From the NCBI RefSeq assembly GCF_000317615.1, contig NC_019780.1:682001-746000 (forward strand): a stretch of 64,000 nucleotides of DNA. The letters are read 5' to 3'. The DNA comes from Dactylococcopsis salina PCC 8305. GTDB taxonomy: Bacteria; Cyanobacteriota; Cyanobacteriia; Cyanobacteriales; Rubidibacteraceae. The notes under the pieces are model-generated. The model searched no databases. It had not been told where the DNA came from and saw nothing but the letters and a program-made list of their open reading frames with translations. Below are positions 27,449 to 35,237 of the stretch, piece by piece (position 1 is the first letter of the stretch; the number at the start of each line of letters is the position of its first letter). The position numbers and the translations under genes were made by a program.

Positions 27449-29056
27449 TTACTGATTGCGTTTTTCTGAGAGTTGTAAACAGATTTGCTGGTGAACGTCT
27501 TTCGTTAGAGGATAAAAATAGGCAAGAATCAAGCCACCAATCAGACTTAACATCGGTAGCGGACCGATCGCGATCCGAATTGCAAGTAACGCACTATCTG
27601 GCTGTGGTGGCGGCGCTTGACCTGGAATCGACTCCACAAACCCAGCCCATTCTAAACTTTGACCGACTAAAAATAAACCCAATGCTAAACCAATTTTTTG
27701 TAATAAAACCATAAACCCATAAAAAATTCCTTCCCGTCTTTGTCCAGTTTCCAACTCATCTAATTCAATCACATCAGGAACCATCGACCAAGGAATCAAA
27801 TAAGCGACAGACACCCCAAAACCCGCTAAAATTGCCAACGCATACATTCCCATCACCTGACCAGGTTGGAGAAATATTAGACCAATTTGTGCAATCATCC
27901 AAATGCCAATTCCTAAACCATAAACGACCTTTTTTTCTACTCGTTTACTAATTGCTCCCCAAACAAATAACATCACTAATGCTGTTCCTTGTACCCCTAA
28001 CGCAACATTCGGAAAATCACTGTCTGGTAAGCCCATCCAATTCACAACAAAATAGGGAAGAATGGAAGCAGTTAGCTGTACCGCTAACCAAGAAAAAAGA
28101 TAAATCCCAATCACAAACCGAAAAGGACGGTTGTTAAAAACGATTTTTAATTGTTCCCGAAAAGGGAGCGCCATTGTCTGTTGTTTCGGTAAGGAAACGG
28201 GTGATTGTGGAATCGGATATTTTTTACGATGAGCGATTAAAGTAATAGCAAATATTGCAAGTAAAACCATGATTAATCCTCCCATCACGAAGAAGAAAAT
28301 ATTGCTATCTTGAATAAATTTTAAGATGCCATATCCTCCTGAAATTAACGCAAGCGGGAATAATATCCAGACGAATTGTTGTTTTCTTTTTGCAGATAAA
28401 AGGGGTTTTCGATCGCGCTCTTGGAGGCTTAAACTACACCAAAAAATCGGAATCGTTGATAAAATCGCCATGGCAATTCCGAGAATAAAATACTGTTGTT
28501 GTTGATTGTCTGGATAAGCACTAAAAATAATTCCCGCCAGAATTAAAGAGAGAATACTTCCCCCTAAAGAAAACGCAAAACGAAAACTATTTAAGCTGGT
28601 GCGTTCGTTATAATCCTGTGTCAGTTCTGGCGTGAGTGCTGTATAGGGTAAATTAACCGCCGTGTAAGCAATATTAAATAAAATGCCAATGAGGACATAA
28701 TAGCCAAAAAGTAACCAATTATTAAGCGTGTCGTTGGTGCTGAATTCAGGAACAATCCATTGTAAAATAAACAGGAGTGCAAACGGAATCGCGCCGAAAA
28801 AGAGCCAAGGCAATCGTCTTCCCCAACGGCTGTCCGTGCGATCGCTAAACATGCCAATAATCGGATCATTAATGGCATCAGCAATTTTGCCAATCATCAA
28901 AATGCCTCCCGCTAATCCTGGGGGGAGTCCCGCCACTTGAGTAAAAAAATACAGTAGGAAAAAGACTAGAACATTCGCTGTAATCGCCGGACCCAAATCT
29001 CCCGCACCGTAGGCAAGTTTAGTAATCAATCTTAACTTTTCAGAAGAATTAGACAT
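27449..29056 (-). CDS. MFS transporter, GPH (glycoside-pentoside-hexuronide:cation symporter) type
   Basis: A 535-residue transporter with about twelve membrane helices and a long cytoplasmic loop near residue 280. The opening LITKLAYGAGDLGPAITANVLVFFLLYF and the loop MIGKIADAINDPIIGMFSDRTDSRWGRRLPW are the GPH-family signature, and VPDVIELDELETGQRREGIFYG is the matching C-half motif. The family usually imports sugars with Na+ or H+. The substrate is unknown. It is alone on its strand between repeat-filled gaps. Confidence 0.88.
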   Translation of the reverse strand: MSNSSEKLRLITKLAYGAGDLGPAITANVLVFFLLYFFTQVAGLPPGLAGGILMIGKIADAINDPIIGMFSDRTDSRWGRRLPWLFFGAIPFALLFILQWIVPEFSTNDTLNNWLLFGYYVLIGILFNIAYTAVNLPYTALTPELTQDYNERTSLNSFRFAFSLGGSILSLILAGIIFSAYPDNQQQQYFILGIAMAILSTIPIFWCSLSLQERDRKPLLSAKRKQQFVWILFPLALISGGYGILKFIQDSNIFFFVMGGLIMVLLAIFAITLIAHRKKYPIPQSPVSLPKQQTMALPFREQLKIVFNNRPFRFVIGIYLFSWLAVQLTASILPYFVVNWMGLPDSDFPNVALGVQGTALVMLFVWGAISKRVEKKVVYGLGIGIWMIAQIGLIFLQPGQVMGMYALAILAGFGVSVAYLIPWSMVPDVIELDELETGQRREGIFYGFMVLLQKIGLALGLFLVGQSLEWAGFVESIPGQAPPPQPDSALLAIRIAIGPLPMLSLIGGLILAYFYPLTKDVHQQICLQLSEKRNQ

Positions 29057-29210
29057 AACAAAAATAATACTTAAGTAATTTAATCAATCAGGCTGTAATT
29101 TGACCCAAGATCACTTTAGAATAAAGAGGTAGGGAAACTTATAAGTGACAGAAATCACTTTTAGAATTTTCTGTATCAACTTCCACCAAATTTTTAAGAC
29201 CTCTATTGTT

Positions 29211-29313
29211 ATACCATTTTGAAGAGTTGGTGCTACGGTATCGACTACTTAAGCCCCCCCAACCCCCCAAGTTTGGGGGGCTTAAATGTAACTTTACTTT
29301 TCCAAAATGGTAT
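29211..29313. mobile_element. MITE-like element, 103 bp
   Basis: Terminal inverted repeats ATACCATTTTGAAGAG and the complement of CTTTTCCAAAATGGTAT match at 14 of 16 positions. Inside is a GC-rich hairpin, AAGCCCCCC ... GGGGGGCTT. There is no coding capacity. A related copy lies at about 58090-58188 inside hsp20 debris, and an end fragment lies at about 15395-15421. Confidence 0.7.
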
Positions 29314-29317
29314 TAGT

Positions 29318-29521
29318 ATGAGTGATTATCAATCGTTAAACCATCGCCACCTGTTCTCAAAACTAAGCAAATACGCTCGTAATAGCTTTACAGGGCGTTT
29401 GAGCATCAAAATCGACAATTCCCCCTCATGGCCTATTTATTTCAACAGTGAATGTGATGGAAAACTTAGTTGCGATCGAAGTGGAAAAACAACTCAAAAG
29501 TTTTCCCCAAAAGAGAATTGA
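29318..29521 (+). pseudogene. PatA-type response-regulator N-terminal fragment
   Basis: From ATG 29318 about 43 codons read MSDYQSLNHRHLF, then SKLSKYARNSFTGRLSIKI, the start of the DUF4388/PatA N-terminal domain that precedes a receiver domain in cyanobacterial proteins. Similarity ends near 29446 in SWPIYFN, where the sequence joins the start of comFB. The remaining codons are comFB out of frame. Confidence 0.6.
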
Positions 29522-29765
29522 AAACATCAGCAAGTTAGATGTGATCACTTATGCCCTCAACCGACTTCCTCCTCTCTATGCTGCGAGTAAAGAAGGCATG
29601 GCAAAGCAAACCGAAGAAGGTAAAGAAAATTACCAAGAAAAAATTAAACTCACGGTTCAACTTGCCATTGCTCAAGTGAGACGAGACCCGATTCGTAAAG
29701 CGACTCGCATCACTTCGCCTTCTTATTTAGGTAAAATGTCTGTAGAGGGGAGTGATGGAGTTTGA
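29457..29765 (+). CDS. ComFB-family protein
   Basis: A 102-residue ComFB protein (late competence development domain): MENLVAIEVEKQLKSF ... ISKLDVITYALNRLPPLYAASKEGM. ComFB-type proteins in cyanobacteria have been linked to cyclic-nucleotide binding and to competence. I chose ATG 29457 over GTG 29448. The last residues (GKMSVEGSDGV) are not ComFB-like: they are encoded by the leader of the BrnT cassette that begins near 29732, and the frame ends inside brnT. Confidence 0.8.
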   Translation: MENLVAIEVEKQLKSFPQKRIENISKLDVITYALNRLPPLYAASKEGMAKQTEEGKENYQEKIKLTVQLAIAQVRRDPIRKATRITSPSYLGKMSVEGSDGV

Positions 29766-30057
29766 ATGGGACGAAGGCAAACGAGAAAGCAACTGGCAAA
29801 AGCACGGTGTAGATTTTGAAGACATCACACCTATATTTGAAACAGACCCCGTGCAATGGATTGATAATCGCAAAAATTACGGTGAGGAACGGGTTAATGT
29901 TTTAGGAGAAGTTGAAGGTGATATATTTTTTGTCACCTACACTAAACGAAATACAAAATACCGTCTAATTAGCGCAAGGAGGGCAAATAGCCGTGAAAGA
30001 AGAAAATATTACCAGAGTCTCTTGGGAAGAATGGAAACAGATGAAGGGCAAAACTGA
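29755..30057 (+). CDS. brnT: BrnT-family ribonuclease toxin
   Basis: A 100-residue type II toxin with an RelE-like RNase fold. Family marks: FEWDEGKRESNWQKHGVDFED at the start, WIDNRKNYGEERVNVLGEV in the middle and RLISARRANSRERRKYY near the end. ATG 29755 is preceded by GAGGGGAGT. The GTG three bases upstream is less likely. It overlaps the stop of comFB by 11 bp and the start of brnA by 65 bp, so translation is probably coupled. The toxin is expected to be neutralised by the BrnA-like partner that follows. Confidence 0.87.
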   Translation: MEFEWDEGKRESNWQKHGVDFEDITPIFETDPVQWIDNRKNYGEERVNVLGEVEGDIFFVTYTKRNTKYRLISARRANSRERRKYYQSLLGRMETDEGQN

Positions 30058-30214
30058 CTGGGAAAAAGTGCATAACATGACCGAGGAAGAAATCGAACAA
30101 AATGCACTCAACGATCCAGACAGCTATCCCTATACCGAGGAAGAATTAGAGCAGATTGAACCCGTAGTCTATCATGGTTTTGAGGAATGGAGAAAAGCCC
30201 ATAAAAAGACATAA
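29993..30214 (+). CDS. brnA: BrnA-type antitoxin
   Basis: A 73-residue acidic protein beginning at GTG 29993 inside brnT, with a strong ribosome site (AAGGAGGG) 9 bp upstream. The sequence (KEENITRVSWEEWKQMKGKTDWEKVHNMTEEEIEQNA ... DDPDSYPYT-like) matches the short antitoxins that follow BrnT. They bind the toxin and autorepress the operon through a ribbon-helix-helix part, which is reduced here. Relics of a similar gene form the N-terminus of the gene at 46219-46461. Confidence 0.8.
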   Translation: MKEENITRVSWEEWKQMKGKTDWEKVHNMTEEEIEQNALNDPDSYPYTEEELEQIEPVVYHGFEEWRKAHKKT

Positions 30215-30303
30215 CAAAGATTGTGGATGGGGGATTCCCGCTTATTCTACTAAAAACGACTAAAGCCCCTTGCTTCCTTGTAAGAAAGAGGGGCTTCAAC
30301 TTA

Positions 30304-30376
30304 TGCCAGGACGCAGATTTGAACTGCGGACACGGGGATTTTCAGTCCCCTGCTCTACCAACTGAGCTATCCCGGC
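30304..30376 (-). tRNA. tRNA-Phe(GAA)
   Basis: A 73-nt cloverleaf on the minus strand: acceptor GCCGGGA/TCCTGGC with discriminator A, anticodon loop CTGAAAA (anticodon GAA), T-loop TTCAAAT. CCA is not encoded. Confidence 0.95.
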
Positions 30377-30517
30377 TCGCGCTCTTTTGTTTTGCGCTTT
30401 ACTAATGTAGCAAATAATTTTAAGGGTGGCAAGTGTCGAGAGAAAATTTATTTTCTACTGGTTTCGCGTTACAGTAGATGAGAAAATCGAAGCGTTTGGT
30501 ATGTTTTTCCGCGATTT

Positions 30518-31153
30518 ATGAGCCAATCCTCGGCAAATGTCATGAGTAATGAAGCGCCCTCAACTCAATCTCCGAAACCCTGGTTGTGGGACAATCTTCC
30601 CAATTATCCTGTTTCTGTGCGGGGGTGTTCATCTCGTACCGCTCAGGAGATTGATCTGTTGTTGCTGGCTCTGGAAGCACTGGAATTAGGAAGTTCGGAG
30701 CAAATGTTGGCGACTGCAAAAAATCTGAATTTAACTGATTTGATTCCGAATCGAGTCGCCTTGTGGCGCTTGCGTTGTACAAATCCCTGGCGACGCTCTT
30801 ATCTGCGACGGTATCTGGAGTTAGAACCAGCAAAGGCTCTCACAATTATTGCCGCGAATCGATCGCGCCAACTAACCTTTTTAATCCGCCAACTGCTACT
30901 GGTAGAACAACAACTGCGAGAAAAAGACTTGCCGCTACAACAGAATTTCCGACTAAACTGGTATCTCGAACGATTTCGCACTCATTTTCGCAGTCGCATG
31001 AATCCTCGCCGCGCTAGAATCGCTGAATATCTCGCTTCTCTAGACCAATTAGACGAGTTGGCTTTATCCTTACTAAGAAAACTTCTATTCGCTACAGGAA
31101 GCGCAGGAACTCAACGTTTGTGGTGTAGTTTATTTGATGGAGAGGTAAGATGA
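30518..31153 (+). CDS. DUF3038 protein
   Basis: A 211-residue soluble, helix-rich protein of a cyanobacteria-restricted family. Marks: EIDLLLLALEALELGSSEQML, then RRSYLRRYLELEPAKAL, and a Leu/Arg-rich C-terminal half. Function unknown. Its stop overlaps the start of the DUF4335 gene by 4 bp (ATGA), the usual partner order in cyanobacteria, so the two products probably act together. A second in-frame ATG at 30542 is possible. Confidence 0.78.
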   Translation: MSQSSANVMSNEAPSTQSPKPWLWDNLPNYPVSVRGCSSRTAQEIDLLLLALEALELGSSEQMLATAKNLNLTDLIPNRVALWRLRCTNPWRRSYLRRYLELEPAKALTIIAANRSRQLTFLIRQLLLVEQQLREKDLPLQQNFRLNWYLERFRTHFRSRMNPRRARIAEYLASLDQLDELALSLLRKLLFATGSAGTQRLWCSLFDGEVR

Positions 31154-32136
31154 CCATTCGCCGCCAATATAGTTTACCGAATTGTTCTTTAACGCTAGAG
31201 GGTTGGACAGGAGAAACGAATCCGAATGATGGGGGAAATGGGCGACCTTTGATGTCAATTTTGGTTAACGCTGAATGTCGTTTTACTGACCCCAAACACC
31301 AGTCTTCTGTACTACAAGGAGACAAAAATTTTCTCGAAAGTTTGGTGCGAGTAGTGAATAATTACGCACAATCGGTTTTAAGTGGTATTATTGCTCAACC
31401 GACTCAAGATTGGGTGGGAGAATCGTTTTCGATTAAGCCCCTTCCAGAGCAGAATCGACACCAGTTGCAGTTTATTCGCACCGAAGAAGGAAAGACAGAA
31501 GAGATTATCAAGATTGATTTAACGACGGTTGAGTTATTCGATTTAGTAGAGGCGATCGATCAACTTTTAAGTGATGGAACAACCCTACCTGAACTTACCT
31601 TAAGCCTACAACCTCGTTCTCGGAAAATTCGCGGTCAAAATGAACCCTTAGCGAAAAAAGCAAAACCCGCGATGGTGGGTGTCGCTAGTTTAGCCGTCGC
31701 TTCGATCGCGCTGTTATTTGCTCCCATCCCAGAAATCAGAGAACCAGAAACCCAAAACTCGCAACAAGAAGAAACCAGCACCAATAACACAGCAGTTCCT
31801 TCTGGCATTACAGGAATTCTAGCGGATACTCCCAGAATCACCAACTCCCAACAATTAGCATCTTTAGCAGATATCCTCGAAGCCAACATTGATGAAAACT
31901 GGCAACAGCGAGGATTAGTAGAACAATCACTCACTTATCGCGTGTGGGTCAATCCCAGTGGTGATATTATCGGTTATGAACAACTTTCTGGAAGCGATCG
32001 CAACCTGAGCGAAACCCCAGTGTTACCGAACCTGCTTTCCCTTTCTTCCCCTGGAGAATCCCCTCAACCGCAAGCCGTCGCTGAATTAGAAGTCACCTTC
32101 AATCCCAATGGAGTCGTCAACGTGGAAACGCAATAA
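31150..32136 (+). CDS. DUF4335 protein
   Basis: A 328-residue protein. The N-terminal domain (about 1-165) opens RRQYSLPNCSLTLEGW. A single membrane helix lies near 176-193 (MVGVASLAVASIALLFAP), a polar linker follows (about 195-225), and the C-terminal part reads YRVWVNPSGDIIGYEQL ... VAELEVTF. So it is a membrane-anchored protein with one domain on each side. The family is cyanobacterial and uncharacterised, and is translationally coupled to DUF3038. Its last 51 bp overlap the convergent helicase-like gene. Confidence 0.78.
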   Translation: MTIRRQYSLPNCSLTLEGWTGETNPNDGGNGRPLMSILVNAECRFTDPKHQSSVLQGDKNFLESLVRVVNNYAQSVLSGIIAQPTQDWVGESFSIKPLPEQNRHQLQFIRTEEGKTEEIIKIDLTTVELFDLVEAIDQLLSDGTTLPELTLSLQPRSRKIRGQNEPLAKKAKPAMVGVASLAVASIALLFAPIPEIREPETQNSQQEETSTNNTAVPSGITGILADTPRITNSQQLASLADILEANIDENWQQRGLVEQSLTYRVWVNPSGDIIGYEQLSGSDRNLSETPVLPNLLSLSSPGESPQPQAVAELEVTFNPNGVVNVETQ

Positions 32137-33645
32137 CTGACAGACTCCGTTCCAATTTCCCACTCGCGCATAAGGCTCTAACGCCGCCAGAATCGTTTTC
32201 CCATAACTACGATGACTGACACGGCTATCTAATAACGCAGTCACCCCTTGATTGTTTCGTAAAGGTTCTACGGCTCTTTGTAATTCTCGTAGAGCCGTCG
32301 GTAACAAATAAAGACGAAACCAATCTTGGCGCTTTTGTTTATAGTACGCCACTTGTCCCGCAACCACAGGATTTTCTAAAGAAGGTAGCGGAATTGTTGT
32401 CATTACTAACAGTTGTGGCGTTGCTAAGTCTTGTTGATGTTTTCGCCAAAACTCCCAACCACAAACTAAAATCCCATTTTCTTTAACCGCAGTGGTTTCT
32501 AAGCGCACTCGTGAGCCAAATTTGCCCGCTAAATCCGTTGTGACTTGGGTTTTCAATGGCACATCACTGACTAAAATCACGGTGAGACTTTGTTCAAAAT
32601 CGGCTTCCGTAATCAAATGGCGTAATTTTTCTAAAAGTGCTGGCTGAAACTGCTCTGTATTGGGCATAGGAATGCGATCGGGAATATATAAATGAATTGC
32701 ATTGTGATCGCGATCGGGCGAGAATCTTAAACAAGTCATCTCTCCCAAACCCAACTTTTGACGATACACGGGAGCATCTTTTTCCCAGTCTAGAAACCCA
32801 CCAATAAACACAGTCGCCTGTTGTTGCCAAATCGGAGCGAGTTTTTCCGCCAGAGAAACTGGAGAAGAGGCGATCGTAAATTCTCCTCTTTCGCGATGAA
32901 TATCCGCCCAAAATAATTGATTTGCTTCCTTTGTTTGCTGGAAAAACTGACAAAAGTGATGATGCGGTGAAATGTTCTGTAATACCCGAAATAATCTCTG
33001 TAAAATCTCTTGTTCGGGTTGATTCAACAATAAACACTCATAGGGATTTTGAGGGCGGTTATAAAGCATTTTCGTCAACTCAACGCGCACATCTCGAATG
33101 ATTTCCCGTTGTTGAGGATAATCATTAAGTAATTGATTCCAATCACGGGGAGTAAAACGCAATGTCAACGCTTCTCGCGCCCAACTTTCTAAATCATCCG
33201 CTTCATCAAAAATTGTCGGAATCCCTGTGGGAAAGCATCCTTGCTGTAAAAGTCGATCGCGCAACCATTCTTGAGGAGAAACGAGAATTAGGCTCGAATA
33301 AGCCGCTAAATCCTGAGCAGCTGGCTGTTTAAGTTGATCCCAAACCATAACCGATGTCTTAGCATCCAACCATTCTTTCAACTGAGGAATCGCACTGTCT
33401 AACAATTGCTTTTGTTTCGTCTTGGGAGCAACTACAATAACAGGACGAGCAAACAACAAGCCTGGCGTCAGATAGCTAAAGCAGTAGCCATCCGCAGTTC
33501 CCGTTTGCATCAAGGCTGGGCGTTTTAAGCGCAACGCTCTCGCCACCAAACGCGCCATCGTGAGATGATGAGGCCAGGTGAGATGGGGTTGATTGCGGAG
33601 AAAACTACGGAGATAGGTATGGACTTCTGCTTCAATAACTGTCAC
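32086..33645 (-). CDS. DinG/XPD-like helicase-family protein with degenerate Walker A
   Basis: A 519-residue protein laid out like a DinG-type superfamily 2 helicase. The first motor region has QTGTADGY at 47-54 where Walker A (GxGKS/T) should be: the conserved Lys and Ser/Thr are missing. The DEAD box is kept at 147-150. The C-terminal region contains the QAxGR-like segment replaced by DSRVSHRSYGKTILAAL. ATP hydrolysis is therefore doubtful, and a structural or binding role is my inference. No Fe-S cysteine set is obvious. It is convergent with DUF4335. Confidence 0.65.
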   Translation of the reverse strand: MTVIEAEVHTYLRSFLRNQPHLTWPHHLTMARLVARALRLKRPALMQTGTADGYCFSYLTPGLLFARPVIVVAPKTKQKQLLDSAIPQLKEWLDAKTSVMVWDQLKQPAAQDLAAYSSLILVSPQEWLRDRLLQQGCFPTGIPTIFDEADDLESWAREALTLRFTPRDWNQLLNDYPQQREIIRDVRVELTKMLYNRPQNPYECLLLNQPEQEILQRLFRVLQNISPHHHFCQFFQQTKEANQLFWADIHRERGEFTIASSPVSLAEKLAPIWQQQATVFIGGFLDWEKDAPVYRQKLGLGEMTCLRFSPDRDHNAIHLYIPDRIPMPNTEQFQPALLEKLRHLITEADFEQSLTVILVSDVPLKTQVTTDLAGKFGSRVRLETTAVKENGILVCGWEFWRKHQQDLATPQLLVMTTIPLPSLENPVVAGQVAYYKQKRQDWFRLYLLPTALRELQRAVEPLRNNQGVTALLDSRVSHRSYGKTILAALEPYARVGNWNGVCQLLRFHVDDSIGIEGDF

Positions 33646-33698
33646 GAGAACACTTTGTTTTAATTTAGAGACACTCCCATCATTATAAAAAAGGATTT

Positions 33699-34544
33699 AT
33701 GAAGCTCGGAATTATTGGGTTAGGATTAATTGGTGGTTCTTTAGGATTGGCGTTGCGTTCGCGATCGCATTATGTCATCGGAATTTCCCGCCATGAGGAA
33801 ACTTGCGCTCTAGCGATCCAAAAAGGAATCGTTGATGAGGCTAGTGTTGATTTCTCGGTTTTGAGTGCTGTCGAGGTAATTTTTATTTGTACCCCGATCG
33901 GAGCAATTATCCCCACTGTAGAGCAATTGAAACCGATTTTATCTCCTGATACCATTTTGACGGATGTGGGTTCAGTCAAAGCCCCGATCGTGGAAGCGAT
34001 GACCCCGTTATGGTCAAATTTTATCGGCGGACATCCCATGGCGGGAACCGCACAACAAGGAATAGAAGCCGCGCAACTGGATTTATTTACGGGAACGAAG
34101 TATGTCCTCACCCCCACAGAAAACACCCCTGTAGAAGCGCAAAAAACCCTAACCGCGATCGTTCAAGATTTAGGCACAGAATTAATCACTTGTTCACCTG
34201 AAACCCATGATCAAACAGTGGCTTGGATTTCTCATTTACCCGTTTTTGTGAGCAGCAGTTTGATCGCTTCCTGTGTTCAAGAAACTGATCGCGAGGTGGT
34301 GACATTAGCACAAAAATTAGCAAGTTCAGGATTTCGAGATACCAGTCGCGTCGGGGGAGGGAATCCTGAATTAGGGGTAATGATGGCGAAATCTAATCAA
34401 AAAGCCGTGTTGCGATCGTTGCGAATCTATCGTCAACAATTGGATAAAATGATCCATGCTATTGAGGAAGAAGACTGGGAGCAAGTCGAGAGGATGTTAG
34501 GGGAGACGAGGGAAGCGCGATCGCTTTTTACCACTAAAAAGTAG
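33699..34544 (+). CDS. tyrA: Prephenate/arogenate dehydrogenase
   Basis: Tyrosine biosynthesis enzyme. The NAD(P) loop GLGLIGGSLGLAL lies at 7-19, followed by a Rossmann domain with TDVGSVKAPI and GGHPMAGT (catalytic His), and a helical C-terminal domain (about 165-281) with WISHLPVFVSSSL and SGFRDTSRVGGGNPELG. Cyanobacterial TyrA enzymes prefer arogenate and NADP+. That preference is knowledge of the family, not shown here. It is 53 bp divergent from the helicase-like gene and is followed by repeats. Confidence 0.94.
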   Translation: MKLGIIGLGLIGGSLGLALRSRSHYVIGISRHEETCALAIQKGIVDEASVDFSVLSAVEVIFICTPIGAIIPTVEQLKPILSPDTILTDVGSVKAPIVEAMTPLWSNFIGGHPMAGTAQQGIEAAQLDLFTGTKYVLTPTENTPVEAQKTLTAIVQDLGTELITCSPETHDQTVAWISHLPVFVSSSLIASCVQETDREVVTLAQKLASSGFRDTSRVGGGNPELGVMMAKSNQKAVLRSLRIYRQQLDKMIHAIEEEDWEQVERMLGETREARSLFTTKK

Positions 34545-35123
34545 GTTGCGTAGAGACGTTCCATGGAACGTCTCCACCCATGGAATGTCTCCACCCATGG
34601 AACGTCTCCACGCGAAACCCAACATCGATCAGTGACCAATTAATTGATGAACCTGGTGCGGGAAAAACCACTCAATTTTATTTTGGTCATTCGCGTCAAC
34701 AAGCAAGACAAAATCGAAATTCTGGACAGGCTGTTGGTCGTGATTTTCTCAGTTAGCGTTCGATCGCGCTCTTTCCCAAAAGCCCTGATCAACTTCATCC
34801 TGAAATCGCGTTTCACAGTGGTTGGAAAAGCTCTCCCGCCGCGATCGCTGCATCGATTGTCGCGTTGGGACACGACTTCACTTCGGTTACAAGAAGGGAA
34901 AGAGAGCCGTCTGGAATCAGTCATCAAAATATTAATGTATTATTGCATTTTGTAACAAATAAAAACAGAATCCTTGACTTTGGCGAGGCTGTAAAGGCAA
35001 TTTACTGTTGATTTGAGAAACTTTCAGTCATATTTTAAGTATTGTTAAGTCCCCTCAACAGTTGTGGAAATCAACCACTATTATTGACAGGTAAGGTACA
35101 ACAGAGAATCGTAAAAAGGATCG
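34545..35123. other. tyrA-psaA spacer: repeats and unassigned DNA
   Basis: 34535-34632 holds a GTAGGTTGCGTAGAGACG unit with three variants of the CCATGGAACGTCTCC palindrome and a CGAAACCCAACATCGATCAG end. 34640-34960 is open in parts of several frames. One reads a P-loop-like stretch (DEPGAGKTTQFYFG) for about 35 codons, another ASIVALGHDFTSV, but none is a continuous gene, so it may be an old pseudogene. 34960-35123 is AT-rich and should contain the psaA promoter. Confidence 0.5.
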
Positions 35124-35147
35124 ATTGTTGTATCGAAAGACAACAAT
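35124..35147 (+). promoter_or_regulatory. Hairpin in the psaA upstream region
   Basis: An 8-bp perfect stem, ATTGTTGT/ACAACAAT, around the loop ATCGAAAG, 91 bp before psaA. It may lie in the 5' leader and affect transcript stability, or be an operator. Position relative to the transcription start is unknown. Confidence 0.4.
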
Positions 35148-35237
35148 AGTGATCATAAATTTACAAAATGATTGTTCTTTAAAGGTTATTCCAAAATAGG
35201 AAATAGCCCTTAAACCTGTCTAGAGAGGAGATCCCCA

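Noticed and set aside
27271-27714. 147-codon open frame on the plus strand
   Set aside because: The first part is repeat DNA and the second is antisense to the GPH transporter.
29219-29317. Upstream extension of the PatA fragment
   Set aside because: These codons are MITE sequence. The protein-like part begins at ATG 29318.
35150-35200. HLR1/RpaB-type sites before psaA (TTTACAAAATGATTGTTC)
   Set aside because: The first half fits but the second repeat does not match well enough to claim.
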